The notes under the pieces: model-generated | Told to the model about the DNA's origin: nothing | Databases searched by the model: none | The model's input: the letters and a program-made list of their open reading frames with translations, nothing else | Shown: positions 1 through 9,542 of the stretch, piece after piece | How positions within the stretch are numbered: position 1 is the stretch's first letter | Layout: each line of letters opens with the position of its first letter | Assembly: GCF_004791585.1 (NCBI RefSeq) | Contig: NZ_SRUU01000010.1 | Coordinates: forward strand, 124,001-188,000 | From: Mesorhizobium sp. M1C.F.Ca.ET.210.01.1.1 | GTDB taxonomy: Bacteria > Pseudomonadota > Alphaproteobacteria > Rhizobiales > Rhizobiaceae | DNA: 64,000 nt | Direction: 5' to 3' | Position numbers and translations under genes: made by a program

Positions 1-33
1 GCCCGCTGCCGAAAGGTGGCGGGCTTATTCTTT
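1..33 (+). terminator. Rho-independent terminator of a gene upstream of the window
   Basis: A 10-bp stem (GCCCGCTGCC with GGTGGCGGGC, two G-T wobbles) closes on a GAAA tetraloop. It is followed by the T-rich tail TTATTCTTT. It would end a plus-strand transcript entering from the left. It also touches the stop codon of the minus-strand small gene that follows. Confidence 0.6.
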
Positions 34-204
34 AAGAGGCGTGTTAATCCCGAGTCGCGCCCGTTCGCTATGGGCGAAGGTTTTAGCATCCGCCCGGGAA
101 CTGAAGCCTTTGATGCTTACTGCGCCGTCTTCGATGACGCGCACATAATGCCTGTTTTCAAGCTCTTCGATCTCGACGGCGGTCTTCCACGGCTGCTTGA
201 TCAT
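25..204 (-). CDS. Small hypothetical protein, 59 aa
   Basis: An unrecognised short basic protein. The reading frame extends to a GTG at 240, but the ATG at 204 is preceded by AAGGA seven bases upstream, so that start is chosen. The product reads as a compact soluble protein: it opens MIKQPWKTAVEIEELENR and has an alternating pattern in the middle (HYVRVIEDGAVSIKGF) that suggests beta strands. It has no signal peptide or membrane segment. It lies convergent to the upstream terminator and in line with the DUF1127-like gene at 265-468 on the same strand. No function is proposed. Confidence 0.5.
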   Translation of the reverse strand: MIKQPWKTAVEIEELENRHYVRVIEDGAVSIKGFSSRADAKTFAHSERARLGINTPLKE

Positions 205-264
205 CAGGGTTTCCTTGCCATGGTTGCCGAACGTCATCACTGGGGAAACGTTCCCTTATGAGCG

Positions 265-468
265 CTATGTGGCCGGGCTATTCCGCCCACCGGCCGACCG
301 CCAGCGCGTGGTCTCGATGGCGTCACGGGAAACCCCGATGTCGCTGAGCAGGTCGACTGATGACTCGCTCAGTTCGTCCGTTGCCTTCAACTGCGCCTTA
401 TGATCGGCTCGGCGACCGAGCCAATCGACAAGGGGACCAACTGCAACAAGAGGAAGGTTCACAAGCAT
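265..468 (-). CDS. DUF1127-like small protein, 67 aa
   Basis: The C-terminal half carries the pattern LLSDIGVSRDAIE, which resembles the L-DIG-(L/V)-SR--IE signature of the DUF1127 (YjiS-like) family common in Rhizobiales. The frame is open back to 591, but the ATG at 468 has AAGGGAG at proper spacing, giving 67 residues, typical for this family. Upstream codons read as non-coding. DUF1127 proteins are short arginine-rich proteins; in some alphaproteobacteria they bind RNA or affect phosphate and carbon physiology. Nothing here narrows the role. The family assignment rests on one motif. Confidence 0.55.
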   Translation of the reverse strand: MLVNLPLVAVGPLVDWLGRRADHKAQLKATDELSESSVDLLSDIGVSRDAIETTRWRSAGGRNSPAT

Positions 469-860
469 CGGAGCACTCCCTTCACCGCTGCAAGAAGCGC
501 TTTGCAAGCTAGGCCGATGCGTCGAAGCGTCTGTGACAAAACTCACAGACCCTGCAAATTCGCAGTGAGCAGTTGGCACCGCAATTGGCACCGGACACCA
601 GGAGTTGGCCCTGTGGTCGCGGGCTTTGTTGCGGCTGTTGCGCTTGTTGCGGCTTCTATGGGGAGGGACCCAGCGGCAGAACAGTCGGTGAACAAACCGC
701 CGGTTCGGTGTTCCATCCGTGTTCCACGGAGCAGGCGGGCAGTGGCTTGTAGTGCGTGGAAAAACAAGGCTTTAGGTGAAAAAGTGTTGCAATGACTAAG
801 CAACACGAACCGGAGGCGTCGGGCAACACCTAAATATCTGTTTTTGCTTACTTAAATGCT
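469..860. other. Intergenic region with no convincing gene
   Basis: About 390 bases lie between the DUF1127-like gene and the tRNA. Open frames on both strands here have no ribosome binding site and read as low-complexity Arg/Ala/Thr-rich translation, so they are not called. A short direct repeat (GCAATTGGCACCG-like) is seen near 580-595. The part next to the tRNA 3' end (about 830-860) is AT-rich. No integrase or second tRNA fragment was seen. Confidence 0.5.
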
Positions 861-934
861 TGGCTGGGGAACCTGGATTCGAACCAGGACTAACGGAGTC
901 AGAGTCCGTGGGTCTACCGTTAACCTATTCCCCA
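861..934 (-). tRNA. tRNA-Gln (anticodon CUG)
   Basis: On the minus strand the acceptor stem TGGGGAA pairs with TTCCCCA, followed by discriminator G and an encoded CCA. The anticodon arm is ACGGA-CTCTGAC-TCCGT, which places CTG at the anticodon. The T arm contains GGTTCGAATCC. The 74-nt length and all arms fit a complete tRNA. CUG-reading tRNA-Gln is the second glutamine isoacceptor in high-GC rhizobia. Confidence 0.95.
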
Positions 935-1081
935 GCAAGCGCGACTGGTATCGCGCGAAGCGGGCGGCTCAAGCGCCGCGAGCGCTGCCTTGTAGCCGCC
1001 GCCGGAAAATAGTCAACCCCGCCCGGCGTTTCAATTGCAGCTTTTGATCACGCTGGCTCGGCACGGCGGGGAAGGGCGGCC

Positions 1082-2014
1082 TCAACCTTCGCCGCGGCTG
1101 TATTGCGAATGCTCGAAGAACAGCACCACGCCGAGCCCGATCAGCAGCGGGATGATCAGGTAGAACAGGCGGAACACCAAAAGGGCGGCCAACACGCCGA
1201 CCGGGTCCATGTGCGACAGTCCCGCCAGGAAGACGATCTCGAAAACGCCGAGGGCGCCCGGCGCATGCGACAGCAAGCCCACCGAGAAGGACACCATGAA
1301 CACGCCCAGTATGACGAAATAGCCGGGATTGCCGGCGGCCGGCAGGGCAAAGTAGATGATCGCCGCCGCCGCCAGCAATTCGATCGGGCCGATCAGCAAT
1401 TGCCGCGCCACGATCGGCAGCGCCGGATAATGCAGCTGGAAGCTGCCGATCTTGAGCGGCCTCAGATGCAGCCAGCTGCAGAAGACGTAAGCACCGACCA
1501 GGATCAGCATGAGGAGGCCGGCGACCGTCGCCAGTTCGTGATGCGGAGTCGTGGTGAAACGATCGACGATTTGCGGCTCCAGCACCAGCACGAGGCCCCC
1601 GACAAGCAGGCTGGAGAGCACGAAGGTGATCCAGCAGATCGCCACCAGAATGCCGACATCCTGGCCGGTCAGCCCCCTCGTCCCATAGGCGCGGTAGCGG
1701 ATCACCGCACCGGACAGCACCGAGCCGCCGATGTTGTGCGACAGCGCATAGGTGGTGAAGGAGCAAAGGGTGACGAACAGCCACGACACTCGTTTGCCGA
1801 TATGGAGCAGCGCGATGTGGTCGTAGCCGGCGAGCGCGGCATAGGCGACGACCGAGCTCAGCGCCGCCAGAACCCAGGCGCGTGGCGGGATGGCGACGAT
1901 ACCGGCCCAGACGTCGTCGAGTGAAATGCCGCGCAGTTCGTGAATGAGCAGCCACAGCGAAAACACCACGGCCGCTATGCCGATGACCGGCCAGAAATAA
2001 CGCCTCCAGTTCAT
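1082..2014 (-). CDS. YbhN/UPF0104 family (lysylphosphatidylglycerol synthase TM-like) membrane protein
   Basis: A 310-residue integral inner-membrane protein with about eight hydrophobic segments. It contains the family signatures FTTYALSHNIGG (around residue 85), RYRAYGTRGLTG and SHAPGALGVFE near residue 250. These match the transmembrane half of lysylphosphatidylglycerol synthases (UPF0104/YbhN). There is no soluble GNAT-like aminoacyltransferase domain, so lipid aminoacylation cannot be claimed. Stand-alone members have proposed but unsettled roles in lipid handling. It starts at ATG 2014 and is transcribed away from the ppx-like gene. The 140 bases downstream, up to the tRNA, contain no gene. 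Confidence 0.85.
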   Translation of the reverse strand: MNWRRYFWPVIGIAAVVFSLWLLIHELRGISLDDVWAGIVAIPPRAWVLAALSSVVAYAALAGYDHIALLHIGKRVSWLFVTLCSFTTYALSHNIGGSVLSGAVIRYRAYGTRGLTGQDVGILVAICWITFVLSSLLVGGLVLVLEPQIVDRFTTTPHHELATVAGLLMLILVGAYVFCSWLHLRPLKIGSFQLHYPALPIVARQLLIGPIELLAAAAIIYFALPAAGNPGYFVILGVFMVSFSVGLLSHAPGALGVFEIVFLAGLSHMDPVGVLAALLVFRLFYLIIPLLIGLGVVLFFEHSQYSRGEG

Positions 2015-2264
2015 GGCGTCGTCGTCATGCGGTTAAGCTCATGGAGATGATGTTGCCCAGACCCTTTCGAACCCTCGTCTGAGACATGCCTGATTGAAGC
2101 CGGCTATTCAACCGGCAAGAGATTGCCCCAGCGTGACGTCGTCAAAAAACGGACCACCCGCTCTTGGTGATTGCGGATCGCGCTGCTAGTCTGTCCTCAA
2201 CTTGAAACAAATCGAGGTGCCTGCTGCGTCCTTCCCGGTTCGCGCGGCGCCGAAAGGAATTGAC

Positions 2265-3584
2265 GTGGAAGACCACGATACCGGCGCGGGCGCGTCGGCA
2301 GTGGGCATGTCCGGGACATCGCCGGCGGAAACGGCGGGTCCGTCCGCGGGACGGTTCAGCCGGCATGCGGGCGCGCATGCAAGACATGCCGACAATCCAG
2401 GCGAGAACCAGAAGGGCAAGACGCGCAAGCGCCGCAAGCGCCGGCGCGGCCGCAAGGTGTTCGCGCGCGATGAAAACGGCGCCATAGCGCCATCCGCGCC
2501 CACTGCCGGCCGCGCGCCAGACCCGGCGCCGCCATCGCCGCAACCGCGACCGGTGCAGAACGGCCCGCGGCCGCCGCAGCAGGAGCTGCCGGTCTTCGCC
2601 GCGCTCGATCTCGGCACCAACAATTGCCGGCTGCTGGTTGCGGTACCCGGCCGTCACGGCCAGTTCCGTGTCATCGATGCCTTCTCGCGCATCGTCAGGC
2701 TGGGCGAGGGGCTGTCCGCCAGCGGGCGGCTCGGCCAGGCCGCCATGGACCGCGCAGTCGAGGCGCTGAAAGTCTGCGGCGAGAAGCTGCGCAACCGCAA
2801 GATCCGCAAGGCCAGGCTGATCGCTACCGAGGCCTGTCGCGCCGCCGAAAACGGCGTCGAATTCCTCGACCGCGTAGAGCGCGAGGCCGGCTTGAAGCTC
2901 GAGATCATCGACCGCCAGACCGAGGCTCGCCTCGCGGTTTCCGGCTGCGGCTCGCTGGTCGAGCGCGACACGCGCGGTGTGGTGCTGTTCGACATCGGCG
3001 GCGGCTCCTCCGAGATCGCGCTGATCGACCTCACGCGAGGCCACCGCTCGCCGCGGCTCGCCAATCACATCGTCTCCTGGACGTCGCTCCCCGTGGGTGT
3101 CGTCTCGCTCGCCGAGCGTTTTGGGGGCCGCACGGTGACGCGCGAGACATTCACGGCGATGGTCGACGACGTCGCGGTGCGGCTCAAGGCCTTCGACGGG
3201 CGCGACCGGCTCGCGCACGTGCTCGCAAGCCCCCAGTTCCATCTGCTCGGCACGTCCGGCACGGTGACGACGCTGGCCGGCGTCCATCTCGACCTCGAGC
3301 GGTACGACCGCCGCCGCGTCGACGGGCTCTGGATGGACCGCACAAGCGTCGACCGGATGATCGAGAAGCTGATCGGCTGGGATTTCCAGCAGCGCGTCGC
3401 CAATCCCTGCATCGGCGCCGACCGCGCCGACCTAGTGCTTGCCGGTTGCGCCATCCTGGAAGCGATCCGCGGCGTGTGGCCGTCCGAGCGGCTGCGCGTC
3501 GCCGACCGCGGCCTGCGCGAGGGCATCTTGAGCGAGCTGATGGCCGATGACGGCGCCTGGCGCAGCGACGGAAGAGGTCGCTGA
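2265..3584 (+). CDS. Ppx/GppA family phosphatase (exopolyphosphatase-like) with long basic N-terminal tail
   Basis: The ASKHA-fold core begins near residue 108 with [16 protein letters not shown] (phosphate-binding loop 1). It continues with EACRAAENG and the second phosphate loop FDIGGGSSE. These define the exopolyphosphatase/guanosine pentaphosphate phosphatase family, which hydrolyses terminal phosphate from polyphosphate or pppGpp. The first 105 residues are not part of the family core: they are Gly/Ala/Pro-rich with a [12 protein letters not shown] cluster. GTG 2265 is preferred because AAAGGA lies at good spacing; an upstream TTG at 2202 is open but has no such site. The stop overlaps the rlmE start (TGATGA), so the two genes form an operon. 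The core lacks the extra C-terminal HD domain of long Ppx proteins. Confidence 0.88.
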   Translation: MEDHDTGAGASAVGMSGTSPAETAGPSAGRFSRHAGAHARHADNPGENQKGKTRKRRKRRRGRKVFARDENGAIAPSAPTAGRAPDPAPPSPQPRPVQNGPRPPQQELPVFAALDLGTNNCRLLVAVPGRHGQFRVIDAFSRIVRLGEGLSASGRLGQAAMDRAVEALKVCGEKLRNRKIRKARLIATEACRAAENGVEFLDRVEREAGLKLEIIDRQTEARLAVSGCGSLVERDTRGVVLFDIGGGSSEIALIDLTRGHRSPRLANHIVSWTSLPVGVVSLAERFGGRTVTRETFTAMVDDVAVRLKAFDGRDRLAHVLASPQFHLLGTSGTVTTLAGVHLDLERYDRRRVDGLWMDRTSVDRMIEKLIGWDFQQRVANPCIGADRADLVLAGCAILEAIRGVWPSERLRVADRGLREGILSELMADDGAWRSDGRGR

Positions 3585-4297
3585 TGAGTAAAAAGCCGGA
3601 AAGGCCGGGCTCGGGAAGCATCCGCGTCCTGAAGACCAGGATCAAGAAGAAGAGTGGCCTGAAGGAATCCTCGCGCCGCTGGCTCGAGCGCCACATGAAC
3701 GATCCCTATGTGCAGCGCTCCAAGGCCGACGGCTACCGTTCACGCGCCGCCTACAAGCTGATCGAGATCGACGACAAACACCATCTCCTGAAACCCGGCA
3801 TGAAGGTGATAGACCTCGGCGCCGCTCCCGGCGGCTGGTGCCAGGTGGCGGCGGCGCGCACCAGGTCGACCGCCGAGAACCCGCATGTCGTCGGCATCGA
3901 CTATCTCGAGATGGACGCGGTGCCGGGGGCGCCGGTGCTGCTGATGGATTTCCTCGACCCGGACGCGCCGCAAAAGCTGTCAGAGGCGCTTGGCGGCCAG
4001 CCCGATGTCGTGCTGTCGGACATGGCCGCCCCCACCACCGGGCATCGCCGCACCGACCATCTGCGCACCATGCATCTGTGCGAGGTGGCGGCCGATTTCG
4101 CGCTGCAGGTCCTGAAGCCCGGCGGTCACTTCCTCGCCAAGACGTTTCAAGGCGGCGCCGAGAACGAGCTTCTATCGCGGCTCAAGCAGAATTTTCGCTC
4201 GGTCCATCATGTGAAGCCACCAGCTTCCAGGGATGAGTCGGTGGAGCTCTATTTGCTGGCGAAGGAATTTAAGGGTCCTGGCACTTCGTCATTCTAG
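3584..4297 (+). CDS. rlmE: 23S rRNA (uridine(2552)-2'-O)-methyltransferase RlmE
   Basis: A 237-residue FtsJ/RrmJ family SAM-dependent methyltransferase that 2'-O-methylates U2552 in the peptidyl-transferase A-loop during late 50S assembly. Visible motifs are the catalytic lysine region [14 protein letters not shown] motif [16 protein letters not shown], the catalytic Asp in VVLSDMAAP, and the Lys in FLAKTFQGG. The first 45 residues are basic ([18 protein letters not shown]), as usual for alphaproteobacterial members. The start ATG overlaps the stop of the Ppx-like gene. The last residues GTSSF and the stop lie inside an intergenic repeat element (4283-4490), so the tail appears to have been rewritten by a repeat. 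Confidence 0.95.
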   Translation: MSKKPERPGSGSIRVLKTRIKKKSGLKESSRRWLERHMNDPYVQRSKADGYRSRAAYKLIEIDDKHHLLKPGMKVIDLGAAPGGWCQVAAARTRSTAENPHVVGIDYLEMDAVPGAPVLLMDFLDPDAPQKLSEALGGQPDVVLSDMAAPTTGHRRTDHLRTMHLCEVAADFALQVLKPGGHFLAKTFQGGAENELLSRLKQNFRSVHHVKPPASRDESVELYLLAKEFKGPGTSSF

Positions 4298-4490
4298 GGC
4301 GGAGCAAGGAGCGAAGCGACGCGGCGCAGACCCTAGAATCCGTTACCTCGGCCAAGGAATACCACACGGTCCAGAATTCATATCCGATATTCGCTGGAAC
4401 TGCTCCGAGTTCTGCACTGCAGCGACACCGAAACATCACGGCATGGACTCTAGGGTCTACGCTTCGCTCCGCCCTAGAATGACGAAGTCA
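4283..4490. repeat. Palindromic intergenic repeat with inverted ends
   Basis: The left end begins ACTTCGTCATTCTAGGGCG, and the same sequence returns inverted at the right end (about 4458-4488). Each end also carries GCGAAGCG and a complementary AGACCCTAGA block. The structure is an inverted-repeat element of about 210 bp, of the kind scattered through rhizobial genomes. The left end covers the stop codon of rlmE. It separates rlmE from the convergent MFS gene and may also act as a bidirectional terminator. Confidence 0.75.
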
Positions 4491-4510
4491 CGCTGGGGCG
4501 GCACCATGAG

Positions 4511-5989
4511 CTACTTCCCCGCCGTGCTCATCGTCTCCAGGGTCTTCGGCGTGGTCAGCCGCCCGTGTCCCGACACCGCATTGCCGGCATCCGGCGCCAG
4601 CCGCATGAAGGTCACCGATGCCGCCGCCGAGGCGGCCGCGACGATGAAGAAGGCGATGTGGAAGTCGCTGAGTGTCAGCGGCCCGCCATGGATCGAGGTC
4701 GACACTTCCAGGATGCCGCCGGCCAGCGCCACGCCGAGCGCGATCGAAAGCTGCTGGAAGACGGCGGTGATCGGCGTTGCCTTGCTGGTGTCGGCGGCCG
4801 AGATCTCGGCATAGGAAAGCGCGTTGACGCCGGTGAAGAACATCGAGCGGATGAAACCGCCGACCAGCAATATCGCGAGCATCAGCGCATAGGGTGTCTC
4901 GGGGGTGAAAAGCCCGTAGATCGCGATCGAGCCGGCGGCAATCAGCGAGCCCCAGATCAGCACCCGGCGGAAGCCGGCGAGACGGAAAAGCAGCGCGGTG
5001 ACGAACTTCATGCCGATGGCGCCGATCGCCGAGACGAAGGTGATCATGCCGGACTGGAACGGCGTCAGCCCGAAGCCGATCTGGAACATCAGCGGCAAAA
5101 GGAAGGGCACCGCGCCGATGCCGATACGAAACAGCGAGCCGCCGAGCACGGAGGAACGAAATACCTGGTTGCGGAACAGTTCCAGCGCCAGCAGCGGGTT
5201 CCTGGCGCGCCGCGCATGCAGGAGATAAAGCGCGCCCGAAACCAGGCCGACGGCAACCGTGATGAAGCCGGCGATCGGCGGCAATGCCGGCAGGCTGACC
5301 ACGGAGAGGCCGAAAACGACGCCGGACGCCGCGAGGCCGCTCAGCACGAAACCGGGAAAATCCAGCGGCGGCGTTTCGGTGGCTTCCGTCTCAGGCAGAT
5401 AGCGGGTGGCGAGCCAGATGCCGGCGAGCCCGATCGGCACGTTGATCAGAAAAATCCAGTGCCAGGTGAGATAGGTGGTGATGAAGCCGCCGATGGGCGG
5501 ACCGACCAGCGGCCCGACCAGCGCCGGCACCGTCAGCCACGACATTGCCGCGACGAGTTCGCTCTTCGGCGTGGCGCGCACCAGCACCAGGCGGCCGACC
5601 GGCGTCATCATGGCACCGCCCATGCCTTGCAGGAAGCGCGACACCACGAAGGCCGGCAGCGAATTGGCAAAGGCGCAAGCGACCGAGCCGGCGATGAAGA
5701 CGGCGATCGCGGCGCGAAACACGTTCTTGGCGCCGAACCGGTCCGCCATCCAGCCGCTGATCGGAATGAAGATCGCCAGCGACACCAGATAGGCCGTCAG
5801 CGCCAGCTTCAGCGCGATCGGGCTGGTGTGGATGTCGACGGCGATCGCCGGCAGCGAGGTCGCGATCACGGTCGAATCCATGTTCTCCATGAAGAGTGCG
5901 ACCGCCAGGATGAGCGGGATGATGCGATTCAAGGGAACGCCCTGATTTGACTTCGCGGTTCTCTGCTCGGCTTGGGGGCGAGCCGGCAC
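4511..5989 (-). CDS. MFS drug exporter, DHA2 (14-TMS) family
   Basis: A 492-residue protein with about 14 hydrophobic segments. Motif A-like GWMADRFGAKNVF lies between TM2 and TM3. The sequences DSTVIATSLPAIA in TM1 and GPLVGPPIGGFITTYLTWHWIF in two overlapping stretches of TM5-6 are typical of EmrB/QacA-type DHA2 drug:H+ antiporters. The protein sits in the inner membrane and probably exports a toxic compound; the substrate is unknown. The outermost start is GTG at 5989, but a TTG at 5932 (just before NRIIPLIL) would remove an 18-residue hydrophilic lead, so the start is uncertain. No membrane-fusion partner or regulator is adjacent. Confidence 0.85.
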   Translation of the reverse strand: MPARPQAEQRTAKSNQGVPLNRIIPLILAVALFMENMDSTVIATSLPAIAVDIHTSPIALKLALTAYLVSLAIFIPISGWMADRFGAKNVFRAAIAVFIAGSVACAFANSLPAFVVSRFLQGMGGAMMTPVGRLVLVRATPKSELVAAMSWLTVPALVGPLVGPPIGGFITTYLTWHWIFLINVPIGLAGIWLATRYLPETEATETPPLDFPGFVLSGLAASGVVFGLSVVSLPALPPIAGFITVAVGLVSGALYLLHARRARNPLLALELFRNQVFRSSVLGGSLFRIGIGAVPFLLPLMFQIGFGLTPFQSGMITFVSAIGAIGMKFVTALLFRLAGFRRVLIWGSLIAAGSIAIYGLFTPETPYALMLAILLVGGFIRSMFFTGVNALSYAEISAADTSKATPITAVFQQLSIALGVALAGGILEVSTSIHGGPLTLSDFHIAFFIVAAASAAASVTFMRLAPDAGNAVSGHGRLTTPKTLETMSTAGK

Positions 5990-6110
5990 AACCGGGCGGT
6001 TATCACCAATTGGCCCGCATGTCGTATTAAATTGCTGTCACTTTTGCGCGAACGCAACCCTTGGTGGCCGTCACGACCGGGCAATGGCTTGCTAAACAAG
6101 GGCTCCATCA

Positions 6111-6146
6111 CTATTGTAGTGAAAATAACTATAGACGGGTGCAACC
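6111..6146 (+). promoter_or_regulatory. Probable promoter/operator of the toxin-antitoxin pair
   Basis: An AT-rich stretch directly before the antitoxin contains CTATTGTAGTG and, about ten bases on, AACTATAG. These are imperfect inverted half-sites of the sort Phd/YefM antitoxins bind to repress their own operon. Assignment is by position and AT bias only. Confidence 0.35.
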
Positions 6147-6395
6147 ATGGACGAAGCCGTCTCGGCAGCCGAGGCCAATCGCAGATTCTCCCATATCTTG
6201 CGTGAGGTGCGAGAGGGCCACAGCTACGTCGTGACCAGCCATGGGCGGCCGGTGGCGCGTATCGTGCCTATGGGGAAGCACGAGGGCGGCGTGGCCTCCC
6301 GCTCGCGCGCAGCATTGTTGTCGCGACTCGAACAGCAACCGATCGTCGATGCCGGACGCTGGACCCGCGACGAGCTTTATGAGGACGATCGGTGA
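6147..6395 (+). CDS. Phd/YefM family antitoxin
   Basis: An 82-residue protein. Its N-terminal half fits the Phd/YefM DNA-binding fold: AEANRRFSHILREVREG, then YVVTSHGRPVARIVP. The C-terminal part (residues 50-82), ending RWTRDELYEDDR, would wrap and neutralise the toxin. It is translationally coupled to the downstream PIN-domain toxin by a 4-base GTGA overlap, the classic type II toxin-antitoxin arrangement. As in other systems the antitoxin is expected to autorepress the operon together with the toxin. Confidence 0.9.
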   Translation: MDEAVSAAEANRRFSHILREVREGHSYVVTSHGRPVARIVPMGKHEGGVASRSRAALLSRLEQQPIVDAGRWTRDELYEDDR

Positions 6396-6841
6396 AGGTC
6401 GCGATCGACACCAACGTCCTTGCCTACGCGGAGGGCGTCAACAACGTGGAGAAACGCGACGTCGTTCTCGACTTGTTACACAACGTTCCACAAGAGGCTG
6501 CCGTAATTCCGGTCCAGGTTCTGGGCGAACTGTTCAATGTTCTCGTCCGCAAGGCCGGAAGGTCGCCTCAGGAAGCTCGGGATGCATTGCTTGATTGGAG
6601 TGACGCCTACCCGGTTGCTGGAACGACGCCGGAGGTGATGACGATGGCTGTCGATCTTGCTGCGGCCCATCGCTTCGGCATCTGGGATGCCGTCATTCTT
6701 TCCGTTGCTTCGCAAACAGGATGCCGGCTGCTTCTGTCGGAAGACCTGCAGGACGGCTTCACCTGGGGCGGTGTGACCGTCGTCAATCCTTTTGCGTCGC
6801 CGCGTCACGCTTTGCTGGATGCTCTGCTGGCCGCGGAATAG
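6392..6841 (+). CDS. PIN-domain ribonuclease toxin (VapC-like)
   Basis: A 149-residue PIN domain. The acidic metal-binding residues are visible: D6 (AIDTNVLAY), E46 (VLGELFNVL), D99 (IWDAVIL) and D118 (LLSEDLQDG). Such toxins cleave tRNA or rRNA and halt translation when the antitoxin is degraded. It starts at GTG 6392 inside the antitoxin stop. All four acids are intact and the length is normal, so the toxin is probably active. The pair sits between an MFS exporter and guaB, with no integrase or IS nearby. Confidence 0.9.
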   Translation: MKVAIDTNVLAYAEGVNNVEKRDVVLDLLHNVPQEAAVIPVQVLGELFNVLVRKAGRSPQEARDALLDWSDAYPVAGTTPEVMTMAVDLAAAHRFGIWDAVILSVASQTGCRLLLSEDLQDGFTWGGVTVVNPFASPRHALLDALLAAE

Positions 6842-6899
6842 GAACCTGAAGCGTCTCGCAAACGATTGGCTTTTCAACGCCAGCAGGACGTGTTACCAG

Positions 6900-6963
6900 C
6901 CAGCGCCAATCCTGAAAGGGAAGAAGAGAGTCGGCGCTGGCCATTCCGGTCCAGCGCCTTTTC
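6900..6963 (+). promoter_or_regulatory. Attenuator-like leader of guaB
   Basis: Three 8-base elements occur in order: CCAGCGCC (6900-6907), GGCGCTGG (6933-6940) and CCAGCGCC (6951-6958), then TTTT. The middle element can pair perfectly with either neighbour. The 6933-6958 pairing gives a terminator hairpin, and the 6900-6940 pairing gives an antiterminator. It could be a conditional terminator controlling guaB or simply the terminator of the toxin-antitoxin operon. Confidence 0.5.
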
Positions 6964-6983
6964 CGCATTCAAAAGGACTGGCC

Positions 6984-8486
<1,503 letters not shown>

Positions 8487-9089
8487 TCGGGCCGGCCAAC
8501 GGCCGGACCGCCTGGGCCTTTGGCGTGGCTTGACGGTGACGGTGCTGCGCCTGTCGCGACATGCGGCGGCGCTCTCCATCGCTTCCGCCGCGGTCTTCAT
8601 CACCATGACGGCGCTGGAGTTCTTCTATTTCCGCCGCCTGAGCGGCGGGCTCCCTTCGCTCGACATGCGCGTCACGGGTTTCACGCCCGATGAAGGCATG
8701 GCATGGCTGACCGCGCTCGGCCGGCGCGGCGGCGAGATCATCATCGTCTGGCACTATCTGACCTTCGACCTGCTGTTCCCGGCGTTGCTGTCGCTCACCC
8801 TGCTCAGCCTGATCGTGGCCCTCGGCCGGCGGCTCGGCAATTTCCGCGCCATGCCTGCGCAGTTGCAGGCGCTGGCTGCGCTCGTGCTAGTGCTGCCCTA
8901 TGCGATCGCCGACTACGCGCAGAATTTTGCCGTGGCCAGGCTTTTGTCGGATTTCCAGTCGGCCAACCCCGATTCGCTGTCCTTCGCCTCGTCGCTGACC
9001 GTCACCAAGTTCGCGCTTCTGGCTATCCCCGTCGCGGTGGTCGCGGTGTTCGCGCTGGCCGTTCAACGGCGCTGAGCGGCAGGGGCGGG

Positions 9090-9509
9090 ATGAACCAGAC
9101 CGTCATCTTCTGGCCGATGCTGGCGCATGTGCTCCTGGTCTACATCGTCTATCTGGTGATGCTGAAGCGGCGCTATCTTGCCGTGAAGTCCGGCGAGGCC
9201 AAGATCAGCCAGTACAAGGTACGCTCGACCGAGCCGGCCTCGAGCGTCACCGTCGCCAACAACCTGATCAACCAGTTCGAGCTGCCGGTTCTGTTCCACG
9301 TGCTCTGCCTGGCGCTCTTCCTCACCAATGGCGTCAACTACCTGACGCTGGTGCTGATGTGGCTCTTCGTCGTCACGCGCTATGTCCACGCCTGGGTGCA
9401 TGTCACCAGAAACTACATGCTGCACCGCAGCCGCGCCTTCTTCCTCGGCGCGGGCATACTTCTCATCGCCTGGATCTGGTTCGCATTGCACTTGGCCGGG
9501 GCGGTGTGA
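9090..9509 (+). CDS. MAPEG family membrane protein
   Basis: A 139-residue protein with four predicted helices. Residues NLINQFELPVLFHVLCLALF and TRYVHAWVHVTRN match the MAPEG (membrane-associated eicosanoid/glutathione metabolism) core, including the conserved N-x-x-E-x-P-x-x-F segment in helix 2 and the R-x-x-H motif. Bacterial members may be membrane glutathione transferases, but most are uncharacterised. ATG 9090 follows GGGGCGGG, a reasonable ribosome binding site. It is the last gene of the guaB-side plus-strand group and converges on rnd. Confidence 0.85.
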   Translation: MNQTVIFWPMLAHVLLVYIVYLVMLKRRYLAVKSGEAKISQYKVRSTEPASSVTVANNLINQFELPVLFHVLCLALFLTNGVNYLTLVLMWLFVVTRYVHAWVHVTRNYMLHRSRAFFLGAGILLIAWIWFALHLAGAV

Positions 9510-9542
9510 GAGCGACTTTCCCTTAGGAGAGAAGGAGAGGTG

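Noticed and set aside
543..806. Minus-strand open frame of 87 codons before the tRNA gene
   Set aside because: It has no ribosome binding site, unusual Ala/Thr-rich composition and no family motif; its plus-strand counterpart is equally open.
861..1081. Possible integration site of a genomic island at the tRNA-Gln gene
   Set aside because: No integrase, no repeated tRNA 3' end and no island-like gene content is seen on either side.
969..1955. Long open frame antisense-shifted within the YbhN-like gene
   Set aside because: High GC gives long shadow frames; the Arg/Ala-rich translation has no hydrophobic pattern, whereas the 1082-2014 frame has helices and known motifs.
4565..5950. 461-codon frame opposite the DHA2 exporter
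   Set aside because: It is a shadow of the exporter gene rich in Arg, Asp, Gly and Gln with no domain pattern.
6933..6962. A plain terminator for the toxin-antitoxin operon only
   Set aside because: The additional matching element at 6900-6907 is not needed for a terminator, so an attenuator reading is kept as an option, though the simple reading is not excluded.
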